Assembly (NCBI RefSeq): GCF_011369485.1
Contig: NZ_VXCA01000025.1
Location: 434,001 to 498,000, forward strand
Source of the DNA: Pseudomonas atagonensis
Lineage (GTDB): Bacteria > Pseudomonadota > Gammaproteobacteria > Pseudomonadales > Pseudomonadaceae
Reading direction: 5' to 3'
DNA: 64,000 bases
Below the pieces are notes generated by a model. The model searched no databases. It was not told where the DNA came from and worked only from the letters and a program-made list of their open reading frames with translations. The stretch's first letter is position 1; each line of letters starts with the position of its first letter. Made by a program: the position numbers and the translations under genes. Shown in pieces: positions 25,295-33,921 of this stretch.

Positions 25295-26092
25295 ATGCTG
25301 CTTTCGGTGTACCGCACGCTGTACAGCTACCGGGGATTTATCCTCGGCAGCGTGCAGCGCGAGTTTCAATCGCGCTATCGCAATTCGCTTCTGGGCGCGT
25401 TGTGGCCGATCTTCAATCCGCTGTCGATGATCATTGTCTACACGGTGATCTTTTCCCACATCATGCGCGCACGCCTGCCTGGCGTGGACGACAGCATGGC
25501 CTACAGCGTCTACCTGTGTGCCGGCCTGCTGGGCTGGGGGCTGTTTTCGGAAATCACCCTGCGCAGCCAGAACATGTTTCTGGAGAACGCCAACCTGCTG
25601 AAGAAAATCAGCTTCCCGCGGATCTGCCTGCCGGTGATCGTGTTGATCAACGCCGGGATCAATTTCGCAATCATCATCGGCCTGTTCCTCGGTTTTCTGC
25701 TGATCAGCGGCCGCTGGCCGGGTATGGCGCTGTTTGCGCTGATTCCGTTGATCGCCCTGCAAATGATGTTCTGCGCCGGCCTGGGCATGGTGCTCGGCGT
25801 GCTCAACGTGTTCTTCCGCGATGTCGGCCAGCTCTTCGGCATCTGCTTGCAATTCTGGTTCTGGCTGACGCCGATCGTGTACCCCATCAGCATCTTGCCG
25901 GAGTGGGTGCAGCGTCTGTTGCAGCTCAACCCGCTGACCAGCCTGTTCAACAGTTATCAAAACCTGTTTCTCTACGGCCAGTGGCCGGTCTGGAGTTCGC
26001 TGCTGCCGATTTTTCTCGCCGCTGTCGTCCTGTGCGGGATCGGCCTGCGCCTGTTCCGCCAGCGTGTCGGCGAAATGGTGGATGAACTCTGA
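25295..26092 (+). CDS. wzm: Polysaccharide ABC exporter permease
   Basis: A 265-residue integral membrane protein with six predicted helices, ABC-2 type, e.g. LWPIFNPLSMIIVYTVIFSH and FWFWLTPIVYPISILPEWVQ (family segment near the last helices). It begins on the base after the wbpW stop and shares its TGA with the wzt start (TGATG). It forms with Wzt the channel that exports undecaprenyl-PP-linked O-polysaccharide across the inner membrane. Confidence 0.93.
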   Translation: MLLSVYRTLYSYRGFILGSVQREFQSRYRNSLLGALWPIFNPLSMIIVYTVIFSHIMRARLPGVDDSMAYSVYLCAGLLGWGLFSEITLRSQNMFLENANLLKKISFPRICLPVIVLINAGINFAIIIGLFLGFLLISGRWPGMALFALIPLIALQMMFCAGLGMVLGVLNVFFRDVGQLFGICLQFWFWLTPIVYPISILPEWVQRLLQLNPLTSLFNSYQNLFLYGQWPVWSSLLPIFLAAVVLCGIGLRLFRQRVGEMVDEL

Positions 26093-27345
26093 TGGGGCAT
26101 ATTCGCGTTACAGGCCTGGGCAAGGCTTACAAACAATACCCCAGTCGCTGGAGTCGTCTGGCCGAATGGCTGATCCCGTTTTCACCGATCCGGCATCGCC
26201 AGCACTGGGTGTTGCAAGACCTCGATTTCGAGATTGCCCCCGGCGAAGCCGTCGGCATCGTCGGCGCCAACGGTGCAGGCAAAAGCACCTTGCTGAAAAT
26301 GATCACCGGCACCACCCAGCCGACCCGCGGCAAGATCGAACTGCAAGGACGCGTGGCGGCACTGCTGGAGCTGGGCATGGGTTTCCACCCGGACTTCACC
26401 GGCCGCCAGAACGCAATCATGGCCGGCCAATTGCTGGGCATGCAGCTCGAAGACATTGAAGCGCTGATGCCGGAGATCGAGCATTTCGCTGAAATCGGCG
26501 AAGCCATCGACCACCCGGTACGCACCTATTCCAGTGGCATGCAGATGCGCCTGGCATTCAGCGTCGCCACCGCCCGCCGCCCGGATATCCTCATCGTCGA
26601 CGAAGCATTGTCGGTGGGCGACGCCTATTTTCAGCACAAGAGCTTCGAGCGCATCCGCAGTTTCGGCAAGGCCGGCACCACGTTGCTGATCGTTTCCCAC
26701 GACCGCTCGGCGATTCAGTCGATCTGCAATACAGCGATCCTGCTCAAGGATGGCCGCATGGCCATGCGCGACAAACCCGAGGCCGTGCTCGATTACTACA
26801 ACGCGCTGATGGCTGAACGCGAAGGCAAAACGGTGCGTCAGGAAATGCTCGCCGGCGGCGAAGTGCAGACCGTTTCCGGTACCGGAGAGGCCGGTATCGT
26901 CAGTGTCCGTATGCTCGACGCCACGGAAAGTGCCATCAACGCCGTCGAGGTCGGACAGCCAGTAGTCATTGAAGTACAAGTGGAAGTTCGTCAGGACATC
27001 GAACGTCTGGTGCTCGGGTTCATGATCAAGGATCGTCTCGGCCAGATCATGTACGGCATCAACACGCACCGTCAGCAACAGGCACTGACCGATCTGCAGG
27101 CCGGCGAACGTTTTACCTTTCGCTTTGCCTTCGTCATGGGTTTGGGTAAAGGCAATTATTCCGTGTCGCTTAGCCTGTCGCGGCTGGACTCGCACCTGGA
27201 CCGTAATTTCGAATGGCGCGATTACGGTCTGGTGTTCCAGGTGCTCAACAATCGCCAGGAAGATTTCGTCGGCTGCAGCTGGCTGCACGCAAAAACTTCG
27301 ATCACCCGTGACGCCCAGGCGCCGGTCACCGAGCGTGCACCATGA
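26092..27345 (+). CDS. wzt: Polysaccharide ABC exporter ATPase with C-terminal carbohydrate-binding domain
   Basis: A 417-residue protein. The nucleotide-binding domain (1 to about 245) has Walker A GANGAGKS (residues 58-65), signature YSSGMQMRLAF, Walker B ILIVDEALS and switch SHDRSAIQ. The C-terminal domain (about 260-400) matches the Wzt_C beta-sandwich that in some O-antigen exporters recognises a chain-terminating modification. Its presence fits the nearby methyltransferase as a possible capping enzyme (inference). It overlaps the next gene by four bases. Confidence 0.93.
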   Translation: MGHIRVTGLGKAYKQYPSRWSRLAEWLIPFSPIRHRQHWVLQDLDFEIAPGEAVGIVGANGAGKSTLLKMITGTTQPTRGKIELQGRVAALLELGMGFHPDFTGRQNAIMAGQLLGMQLEDIEALMPEIEHFAEIGEAIDHPVRTYSSGMQMRLAFSVATARRPDILIVDEALSVGDAYFQHKSFERIRSFGKAGTTLLIVSHDRSAIQSICNTAILLKDGRMAMRDKPEAVLDYYNALMAEREGKTVRQEMLAGGEVQTVSGTGEAGIVSVRMLDATESAINAVEVGQPVVIEVQVEVRQDIERLVLGFMIKDRLGQIMYGINTHRQQQALTDLQAGERFTFRFAFVMGLGKGNYSVSLSLSRLDSHLDRNFEWRDYGLVFQVLNNRQEDFVGCSWLHAKTSITRDAQAPVTERAP

Positions 27346-28709
27346 CCCGCCTGCTGGTGGAATGCACCCACGTGTTTAAGCACCCGAAAATCAATTCGGG
27401 GATTCAACGGGTGGTGCGCAACGTCGTCAACCAACTGCCCGCCAGCGCCAGTGGCGTTGAATGCATGCCGGTCGTGGTGCTCAAAGGCAAACTCTATCGG
27501 GTGTTGCGTCTGGCACCGCTGGACTCACCGCTGTTCAACGCGATTGTCGAATTCGGCGGGCGCCTCGAACGCCTTGCCCATCGTTTCTGGCAACTGCATC
27601 AGCGCCTCGACAATCGTTACCGGAGCAAACTGGTCCGGCGCGTGTTGTACGTCGGTTATCGCCTCGGCGCCTTCGCCGCATTCGGGCTGCCGCTGCGTCT
27701 GATCGAACGAATCAACCAGTATCAGTTGCCGCAACGCTGCACACCGCTGCAACACCAGCCGGGCGATCAACTGGTGCTGCTCGACTCGTCATGGCATTCG
27801 GATTTTTTTGCCCATGCCGAACAGCTCAAGCGTGACGGCGTCGGCATCGTCGCGGTGATCTACGACCTGATCCCGCTGACGCACCCGCATTTCTACGACA
27901 CCCGACTGGTGGAAGTCTTCAGCGAATGGTTCGACTGGATCACCCGAACGGCCGACGGCTACATGGCGATTTCCGCCACCGTGCGCGATCAGGTGCGCGA
28001 CGAACTGCAACGGCGCATCGGTGCTGCGACCACTGAACAACGCTGGTTCGACTTTTTCCATCTTGGTTCGGAGCTGGACCTGCACAACGCCGACGCCACC
28101 GTTGAGCCGCGCCTGCAACGGCTGTTCGCAACGCCGGAACCGGTGTTGCTGATGGTCAGCACCATCGAACCACGCAAAAACCACCCGTATCTGCTTGATG
28201 CCTTCGAACGCGCCTGGGCCGCAGGCTCAACGGCACGCCTGTGCATCGCCGGGCGCATCGGCTGGAAGTGCGACGCCCTGCTCGCCCGGGTACGCAACCA
28301 TCCCGAGCTGAACCGGCGCCTGTTCATGTTCAACGATCTCAGCGACACCAGCCTGGAACATGCGTATGCCCACGCCAGCGCGCTGGTGTTCCCTTCGTTC
28401 GTCGAAGGCTTCGGCCTGCCGCTGGTGGAAGCCATGCAGCGCGGTTTGCCGGCGATGGGCAGCGACATCGCGGTGTTCCGTGAGATCGGCGGCGAGTTCA
28501 TGGCCTATTTCGATTTGAACGATGCACAAAGCCTCGCCGATCTGATCAACGCTTTCGAGCGCAGCGGCCAGTTTCCTGCCGCCCGCGACGTGACCGAGTG
28601 GCGCTGGATCGGTTGGCGCGAAGCCAGTGTGCAACTGACCGAACGGACAGCCCGCAATGTATTGGAGGCGCCGGCTACACAGGCGAAGCAACATGCGCAT
28701 TGCCCTTAA
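27342..28709 (+). CDS. wbpX: Glycosyltransferase, WbpX-like (D-rhamnosyltransferase)
   Basis: A 455-residue GT4-like enzyme. It begins TRLLVECTHVFKHP with GIQRVVRNVV, a substrate-loop pattern of the family. The C-terminal half has MVSTIEPRKNHPYLLDAFE and FPSFVEGFGLPLVEAMQRGL, with the Glu residues that contact the nucleotide-sugar. Length and operon position match P. aeruginosa WbpX, which with WbpY and WbpZ assembles the D-rhamnan repeat. Linkage specificity is not deducible here. Confidence 0.87.
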   Translation: MTRLLVECTHVFKHPKINSGIQRVVRNVVNQLPASASGVECMPVVVLKGKLYRVLRLAPLDSPLFNAIVEFGGRLERLAHRFWQLHQRLDNRYRSKLVRRVLYVGYRLGAFAAFGLPLRLIERINQYQLPQRCTPLQHQPGDQLVLLDSSWHSDFFAHAEQLKRDGVGIVAVIYDLIPLTHPHFYDTRLVEVFSEWFDWITRTADGYMAISATVRDQVRDELQRRIGAATTEQRWFDFFHLGSELDLHNADATVEPRLQRLFATPEPVLLMVSTIEPRKNHPYLLDAFERAWAAGSTARLCIAGRIGWKCDALLARVRNHPELNRRLFMFNDLSDTSLEHAYAHASALVFPSFVEGFGLPLVEAMQRGLPAMGSDIAVFREIGGEFMAYFDLNDAQSLADLINAFERSGQFPAARDVTEWRWIGWREASVQLTERTARNVLEAPATQAKQHAHCP

Positions 28710-29823
28710 CGCCCGCATTCTTCAGGCACCGCGCACCGGCATCGGGCAATACGTCGCCGAACTGGTGAACGCCTTGCGCAATGAACCCGATGTCGATGTC
28801 GCGCTGTTCCACGGCTGGGGCTGGAGCTCGGCGCTGCCGGAAGCCGCCATGCCCGGTTACTCACGCCTCACCCCACTGCTGCGACAGATTCCCGGTGCCT
28901 ATCAGGCGCGCCGCTGGCTGGAGCAGAAACGCTTCGATCAGGGCCGCGCGCAAAACATCGACCTGTATCACGAACCGAGCCTGTGGCCGCTGGCCTTCGA
29001 CGGCCCGACCGTGATCACCCTGCACGACCTGACGCACCTGCATTTTCCCGAAACCCAACCGCCGGCGCGGCTCAAGGAAATCGAACGGCGGCTGGCGACC
29101 GGCGTGCAACAGGCGCAAATCATTCTGACCGACTCACAAGCCATCGCCGACGAAGCACAAGCGTACTTCGGCTTGCCGGCTGAACGCTTCGTGGTCGCGC
29201 CGCTCGGCGTGGCGCCGCGCTTCCATCCCCGGCAGCCCGAGAGCATCGATGCCGTGCTCAAGGCCCACGCGGTGGTGGCCGAGGAGTATTTCCTTTGCGT
29301 CGGCACATTGGAGCCGCGCAAGAACCTCAGTCTGGCCCTGCGCGCCCACGCATTACTGCCCGAAGCCGTGCGTCAGCGTTATCCCTTGCTGATCGTCGGC
29401 ATGGCGGGCTGGCAGCGCGAGCAATTCAGTGAAGAGTTACGCCGGGCGCTGGCGTCCGGGCATGTCTGCCTGCTCGGCTACCTGCCGGATGAGCAGGTGG
29501 CGCAACTGCTCGCCGGTGCGCGGGCGCTGATTTTCCCATCACTGTACGAGGGCTTCGGCTTGCCGGTGCTCGAAGCGATGGCCAGCGGTACGCCCGTGGT
29601 CATCACCCGCTCTTCGGCCATGCCGGAAGTCGCGGCTGGCGCGGGCAACTATATTGAGGCAGACGATGCGCAGGGTCTGAGCGAGGCGATGACCCTGCTG
29701 CTCGACGATCAGGCGCACTGGCAGGCATGCCGCGAAGCCGGACTGCAACAGGCACGGCTTTTTTCCTGGCAGCGTTGCGCGCAGGCCACGGCCCACGCCT
29801 ACCGCCAGGCCATGGGAGGTTGA
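28693..29823 (+). CDS. wbpY: Glycosyltransferase, WbpY-like (D-rhamnosyltransferase)
   Basis: A 376-residue GT4 enzyme: MRIALNARILQAPRTGIGQY at the N-terminus, FLCVGTLEPRKNLSLALRAH and FPSLYEGFGLPVLEAMASGT in the C-terminal nucleotide-sugar half. The start at 28693 overlaps wbpX by 17 bases; the upstream in-frame ATG would add 12 Arg-rich residues not expected in the family. Likely transfers D-rhamnose from GDP-D-rhamnose during O-chain polymerisation, by position in the operon. Confidence 0.87.
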   Translation: MRIALNARILQAPRTGIGQYVAELVNALRNEPDVDVALFHGWGWSSALPEAAMPGYSRLTPLLRQIPGAYQARRWLEQKRFDQGRAQNIDLYHEPSLWPLAFDGPTVITLHDLTHLHFPETQPPARLKEIERRLATGVQQAQIILTDSQAIADEAQAYFGLPAERFVVAPLGVAPRFHPRQPESIDAVLKAHAVVAEEYFLCVGTLEPRKNLSLALRAHALLPEAVRQRYPLLIVGMAGWQREQFSEELRRALASGHVCLLGYLPDEQVAQLLAGARALIFPSLYEGFGLPVLEAMASGTPVVITRSSAMPEVAAGAGNYIEADDAQGLSEAMTLLLDDQAHWQACREAGLQQARLFSWQRCAQATAHAYRQAMGG

Positions 29824-30954
29824 ATGCGAGTTCTTCATTTTTTCAAGACGTACCTGCCTGACTCGGTCGGTGGCATCGAGCAAGTGATCTTCCAGCTTTG
29901 TGAAAGCGGCGCCCAGCACGGCATCGAAGGCCAGGTGCTGACCCTCAGCGCCGACCCGACGCCCACCGTGGTGCAACTGGGCCAGCATGAAGTCCACCGG
30001 GCGAAACTCGACATTCAGTTCGCCTCCACCGGTTTTTCCTGGAGCGTGTTCAAACAGTTCCGCGAACTGGCCGCCGAAGCCGACGTGGTCAATTACCACT
30101 TCCCGTGGCCGTTCATGGATCTGGTGCACTTCGCCAGCGGCATCAACAAGCCAAGCGTGGTGACCTACCATTCGGACATCATTCGCCAGAAGCATTTGCT
30201 CAAACTCTACCGGCCGTTGATGAATCGCTTCCTCGCCAGCGCAGACCGCATCGTCGCCGCCTCGCCGAACTATTTGCACACCAGCGATGTGTTGCAGCAG
30301 TTTCAGGACAAGACCCGGGTCATTCCCTACGGTTTGAACAAATCAGGTTATCCACAACCGGACACCGAGCGAATGAACCGCTGGCGCCAGCAGCTTGGGG
30401 ATAAGTTTTTCCTTTTCGTCGGGGTGATGCGTTACTACAAAGGCCTGCACATCCTCCTCGACGCCTTGAAGGACGTTGATTACCCGGTGGTCATTGTCGG
30501 CGCCGGCCCGCTGGAGCAGGAACTGCACGCCCAGGCAGCGGCGCTGGGGCTGCGTAACATTCATTTCCTCGGCCGCCTGAGCGATGAAGACAAAGTCGCC
30601 TTGCTGCAACTGAGCTACGCCATTGTGTTCCCTTCGCACTTGCGCTCGGAGGCGTTCGGCATCTCTTTGCTCGAAGGTGCGATGTACGGCAAACCGATGA
30701 TCTCCAGCGAGATCGGCACCGGCACCAGTTACATCAATATCCACAACGAAACCGGTCTGGTGGTGCCGCCGAGTCATCCACAGGCGTTCCGCGAGGCGAT
30801 GCGCACCTTGTGGGAAAACCCCGTGCGTGCGGCAGAAATGGGGCTGAAGGCCGAGGCGCGTTATCGGCAGTTATTCACAGCCGACGAAATGGGCCGCAAG
30901 TGGACGCAGCTGTATCAGGAATTGCTCGAGGAAAAGGCGTTGTCGTACGCCTGA
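29824..30954 (+). CDS. wbpZ: Glycosyltransferase, WbpZ-like
   Basis: A 376-residue GT4 enzyme starting directly after the wbpY stop. MRVLHFFKTYLPDSVGGIEQ is the acceptor-domain start; FVGVMRYYKGLHILLDAL and HLRSEAFGISLLEGAMYGKP lie in the donor half. In P. aeruginosa WbpZ adds the first D-rhamnose to the lipid-linked GlcNAc primer. That role is transferred here by synteny. It is the last gene of the operon; a REPIN follows 24 bases after the stop. Confidence 0.87.
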   Translation: MRVLHFFKTYLPDSVGGIEQVIFQLCESGAQHGIEGQVLTLSADPTPTVVQLGQHEVHRAKLDIQFASTGFSWSVFKQFRELAAEADVVNYHFPWPFMDLVHFASGINKPSVVTYHSDIIRQKHLLKLYRPLMNRFLASADRIVAASPNYLHTSDVLQQFQDKTRVIPYGLNKSGYPQPDTERMNRWRQQLGDKFFLFVGVMRYYKGLHILLDALKDVDYPVVIVGAGPLEQELHAQAAALGLRNIHFLGRLSDEDKVALLQLSYAIVFPSHLRSEAFGISLLEGAMYGKPMISSEIGTGTSYINIHNETGLVVPPSHPQAFREAMRTLWENPVRAAEMGLKAEARYRQLFTADEMGRKWTQLYQELLEEKALSYA

Positions 30955-30978
30955 CCTTTGGTTGAAACAGGTCGACCT

Positions 30979-31070
30979 TGTGGGAGCGGGCTTGCTCGCG
31001 AAGGGTCCGGGTCAGCCAACATCACCGTTGAATGACCCACCGCTTTCGCGAGCAAGCCCGCTCCCACAGG
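30979..31070. repeat. REP doublet (REPIN)
   Basis: Two nearly perfect inverted REP arms, TGTGGGAGCGGGCTTGCTCG (30980-30999) and CGCGAGCAAGCCCGCTCCCA (31048-31067), with a spacer of about 45 bases. It lies between the convergent wbpZ and oxidoreductase genes and can form a long hairpin in either transcript. It is the best conserved of the three REPINs in the window. Confidence 0.93.
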
Positions 31071-31097
31071 GGACGCGCGGTGTCTGCAAGATTTCGG

Positions 31098-33128
31098 TTA
31101 CAGGTCCAGCACCAGCGGCTGTTCACTCTGCGCCGGCACCGCGCAACAGATCAGTACATGCCCGGCTTCCGGCACTTCAGCCGGAGGCTGTGGATAATTC
31201 ACCGCACCGCTGACCAGCCGTGTCTTACAGGTACCGCACGAACCACCGCGGCAACTGAATTCCGGCTGCAGCCCACGGCTTTCCGCCAACTCCAGCAAGC
31301 TGCCGCCGTCCGGTTGCCAACGCGCCTCTTTGGCCGAACGTTCAAACACCACCGGCACAGACGTGGTCGCAGCCGGCGTCTGTTCGATCACCTTGGCATC
31401 CGGGTCGAGCCGACGCTTGAGGGTCGACGGGCCAAAGGTTTCCGCATGGATCTGCCGATCGCTAACGTCCAGTTCGCGCAAGCTGTCGTACAGCGCCTGG
31501 GTGAAACCGCCGGGGCCGCAGAGGACGAAATCAATCTGATCGTAATCTTCGACCTCCAGAAGATTGCGCAACAGCTCAGTGTCGATGCGTCCCAACCGAT
31601 CGAAATCTTCACCTTGATGAACATCCGCTTCCGGCTGGCTCAGCAGACGCAAGACCCGTACGGCATCACCCGCCTCTTCCAGCAAACGATCCAGCTCTTT
31701 GCGAAACGGCTGGTCGGCGAGGCTGCGTGAACTCTGAATCAACCACGTCGGACGAATCCGCCGCGTGCGCAGGCCTTGATAGACCACCTCGCGCAACATC
31801 GACAGCAACGGCGTGATCCCGACCCCGGCTGCCAACAGCACCAACGGCCGGTGCTCCAGTGGCGCCACGGTGAAATGCCCCTGCGGCGCCCGTGCTTCAA
31901 GGACATCGCCGACACGAATCTGCTCATGCAAGTGCGTGGAAACCCGTCCCTCGCGCTTCACGCTGATGCGATAAAACCCGTCCGACGGCGCACTCGACAG
32001 GCTGTAGGTGCGGATGTGCACTTCACCGTCGAGGGTGAAGCGCAGCGGCAAGTGCTGACCCGCCTGAAACACCGGCAGACCGGCGCCATCGTCGGGCTCC
32101 AGATAGATCGAACGGATGTGGCGACTTTCCATGTTGATCTTCGCCACCCGCAACGGACGCCAGCGATTGCCCAGCGCCTGGGCCTGCAAACGCGCATCGG
32201 CCTCGGCCCAACTGCCGGTCAACAGACTGGTCGGTGACATGCCGTCGAAGCGCCAGCGCAAGGCCAGCGCTGCCGGACGGCGCACCATTTTTTCCACCTC
32301 GAATCTCCACAGGCGTTCGGCGCCCTGGAACGCTTCGATCTGCGGGTCATCGAGAAGTATCTCGGTGCGCCCGCTCAGTTGCAGCAGATCGCCTGTGGAA
32401 AAGTCGATGAACAGCAAGCCGGCCTTGGGATTGAGCAGCAAATTGCCAAGGGTATTGAAGTGCAGATTGCCGGCGAAATCAGGGATGGTCAGACGGTTGC
32501 CTTCCACACGCACAAACCCGGCCTGCCCGCCACGGTGGGAAACATCCACCGAACGCTGGCCATCGACGTCGACATAGCTCGCGACAAAAAACGTATCGGC
32601 GCCTTCGATGAGACGTCTGGCAGCGTCATCAAGGGCATCGCTCTGTTGCGCCGGGCGCGTTTGCGCATCGCTCAACGGTACGCGCTGGAATTGGCGCAGT
32701 TGAATGTATTGCGGGCAATTGCCGAAAGCCTGATCAACGCTCACGACAAAGCCGCGGCCATTGAGCCCGCCGACATGGCCATTGAGGCGATTGCGCCGCC
32801 GGGTGTGCAGCTCAATGCCGAGTAATCCAACCGGTTCGCCATTGCGCAATTGCGCCGGATCATCGTCAGCAGGAAGTCCGGTGAATTGCAGGTGTTGAGG
32901 ATCCGGTGAATGGGCAAAACCCGGCGCACCTTCGAGCACGCTGGCCCACGGCCGCCCCTCGGCATCGACCGCGCCGTACAGCATGAACGGCAATTGCTGA
33001 TAGAACTCACGGTGCTGGTCCGGCATCCAGGTGCGAATCACCTTACGACCGAATTCCTCCATGCGTTCAGCAACGCCAACCTGCGCTTGCAACTGTTGCT
33101 CGCCAGCGTGCCAAGGTGAACGTTCCAT
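31098..33128 (-). CDS. PNPOx / ferredoxin-reductase / 2Fe-2S fusion oxidoreductase
   Basis: A 676-residue three-domain protein. The N-terminal half (about 30-300) is a pyridoxamine-phosphate-oxidase-like flavin-binding split barrel. The middle (about 325-560) is an FNR-type domain with RTYSLSSAP for FAD, LAAGVGITPLLSML for NAD(P) and FVLCGPGGFTQALY. The C-terminus is a plant-type ferredoxin (CRGGSCGTCKTRL plus a late Cys in LICCAV). The order suggests electrons pass from NAD(P)H via FAD to 2Fe-2S and a flavin or substrate in the split barrel. The ATG at 33128 has a GGGGAGA site. Substrate unknown; it follows a GST gene by 63 bases. Confidence 0.87.
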   Translation of the reverse strand: MERSPWHAGEQQLQAQVGVAERMEEFGRKVIRTWMPDQHREFYQQLPFMLYGAVDAEGRPWASVLEGAPGFAHSPDPQHLQFTGLPADDDPAQLRNGEPVGLLGIELHTRRRNRLNGHVGGLNGRGFVVSVDQAFGNCPQYIQLRQFQRVPLSDAQTRPAQQSDALDDAARRLIEGADTFFVASYVDVDGQRSVDVSHRGGQAGFVRVEGNRLTIPDFAGNLHFNTLGNLLLNPKAGLLFIDFSTGDLLQLSGRTEILLDDPQIEAFQGAERLWRFEVEKMVRRPAALALRWRFDGMSPTSLLTGSWAEADARLQAQALGNRWRPLRVAKINMESRHIRSIYLEPDDGAGLPVFQAGQHLPLRFTLDGEVHIRTYSLSSAPSDGFYRISVKREGRVSTHLHEQIRVGDVLEARAPQGHFTVAPLEHRPLVLLAAGVGITPLLSMLREVVYQGLRTRRIRPTWLIQSSRSLADQPFRKELDRLLEEAGDAVRVLRLLSQPEADVHQGEDFDRLGRIDTELLRNLLEVEDYDQIDFVLCGPGGFTQALYDSLRELDVSDRQIHAETFGPSTLKRRLDPDAKVIEQTPAATTSVPVVFERSAKEARWQPDGGSLLELAESRGLQPEFSCRGGSCGTCKTRLVSGAVNYPQPPAEVPEAGHVLICCAVPAQSEQPLVLDL

Positions 33129-33191
33129 GTGGCGTCTCCCCTGCGCCGCTGGCGCAGTGTGCAAGGCCCGGACTGTGCCGGGCCGATGGCC

Positions 33192-33818
33192 TCAGGCAGT
33201 TTTCTGCAAACCCGCCACAGTGCGCGGCATGCCGACGAAATTCGGCAACGCCTCAACCCTCGCCAGCCAGGCACGCACGTTCGCGTAATCGTCCAGCGAA
33301 ACATTGCCTTCCGGCGCGTGGGCGATGTAACTGTAGGCGGAAACATCGGCAATGCTCGGTTCTTCGCCGGCCAGATACGGGGTTTTGCCCAGCTCCTGCT
33401 CCATGATTTTCAGCAGGTTGTGAGCACGGCTGATGGCATCTTCAGCATTCAGTTGTGCGCCGAACACCGTGATCAATCGCGCCGCTGCCGGGCCGAACGC
33501 AATCGGCCCCGCTGCCGCCGACAACCAGCGTTGCACCCGCGCCGCGCCCAGCGGATCGGCCGGCAGCCAGCGACCGTCGCCATACTTTTGCGCGAGATAG
33601 ACCAGAATTGCGTTAGAGTCGGCCAGCACCACACCGTTGTCATCAATCACCGGCACCTGGCCGAAACTGTTGAGCGCAAGGAATGGCGGCTGTTTGTGTT
33701 CGCCCTTGGCCAGATCGACCAAGATGGTTTCGGTCGGCAACTGCAGCAGGGACAGCATCAGTTCCACCCGATGGGCATGGCCTGAACGCGGGAAGTTATA
33801 GAACTTGATCGGTTGCAT
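33192..33818 (-). CDS. Glutathione S-transferase family protein
   Basis: A 208-residue GST: thioredoxin-like N-domain (MQPIKFYNFPRSGHAHRVEL; GQVPVIDDNG with the cis-Pro; ADSNAILVYLA, which contacts the gamma-Glu of glutathione) and helical C-domain with PSIADVSAYSY, the N-capping box. The start at 33818 has a GGAG site; a longer frame would add 21 residues. It sits between a LysR regulator and the fusion oxidoreductase on the same strand, suggesting a small redox or detoxification operon. Confidence 0.92.
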   Translation of the reverse strand: MQPIKFYNFPRSGHAHRVELMLSLLQLPTETILVDLAKGEHKQPPFLALNSFGQVPVIDDNGVVLADSNAILVYLAQKYGDGRWLPADPLGAARVQRWLSAAAGPIAFGPAAARLITVFGAQLNAEDAISRAHNLLKIMEQELGKTPYLAGEEPSIADVSAYSYIAHAPEGNVSLDDYANVRAWLARVEALPNFVGMPRTVAGLQKTA

Positions 33819-33921
33819 GGTCGACTCCGCAGGATGATCGCACCGCTCCGGGAGTGGCAGCGCTGGGAGGCCATCTTCCACCTATCCCTGCAGCAACAGA
33901 ATCACCAGCATTCGCAATCTA

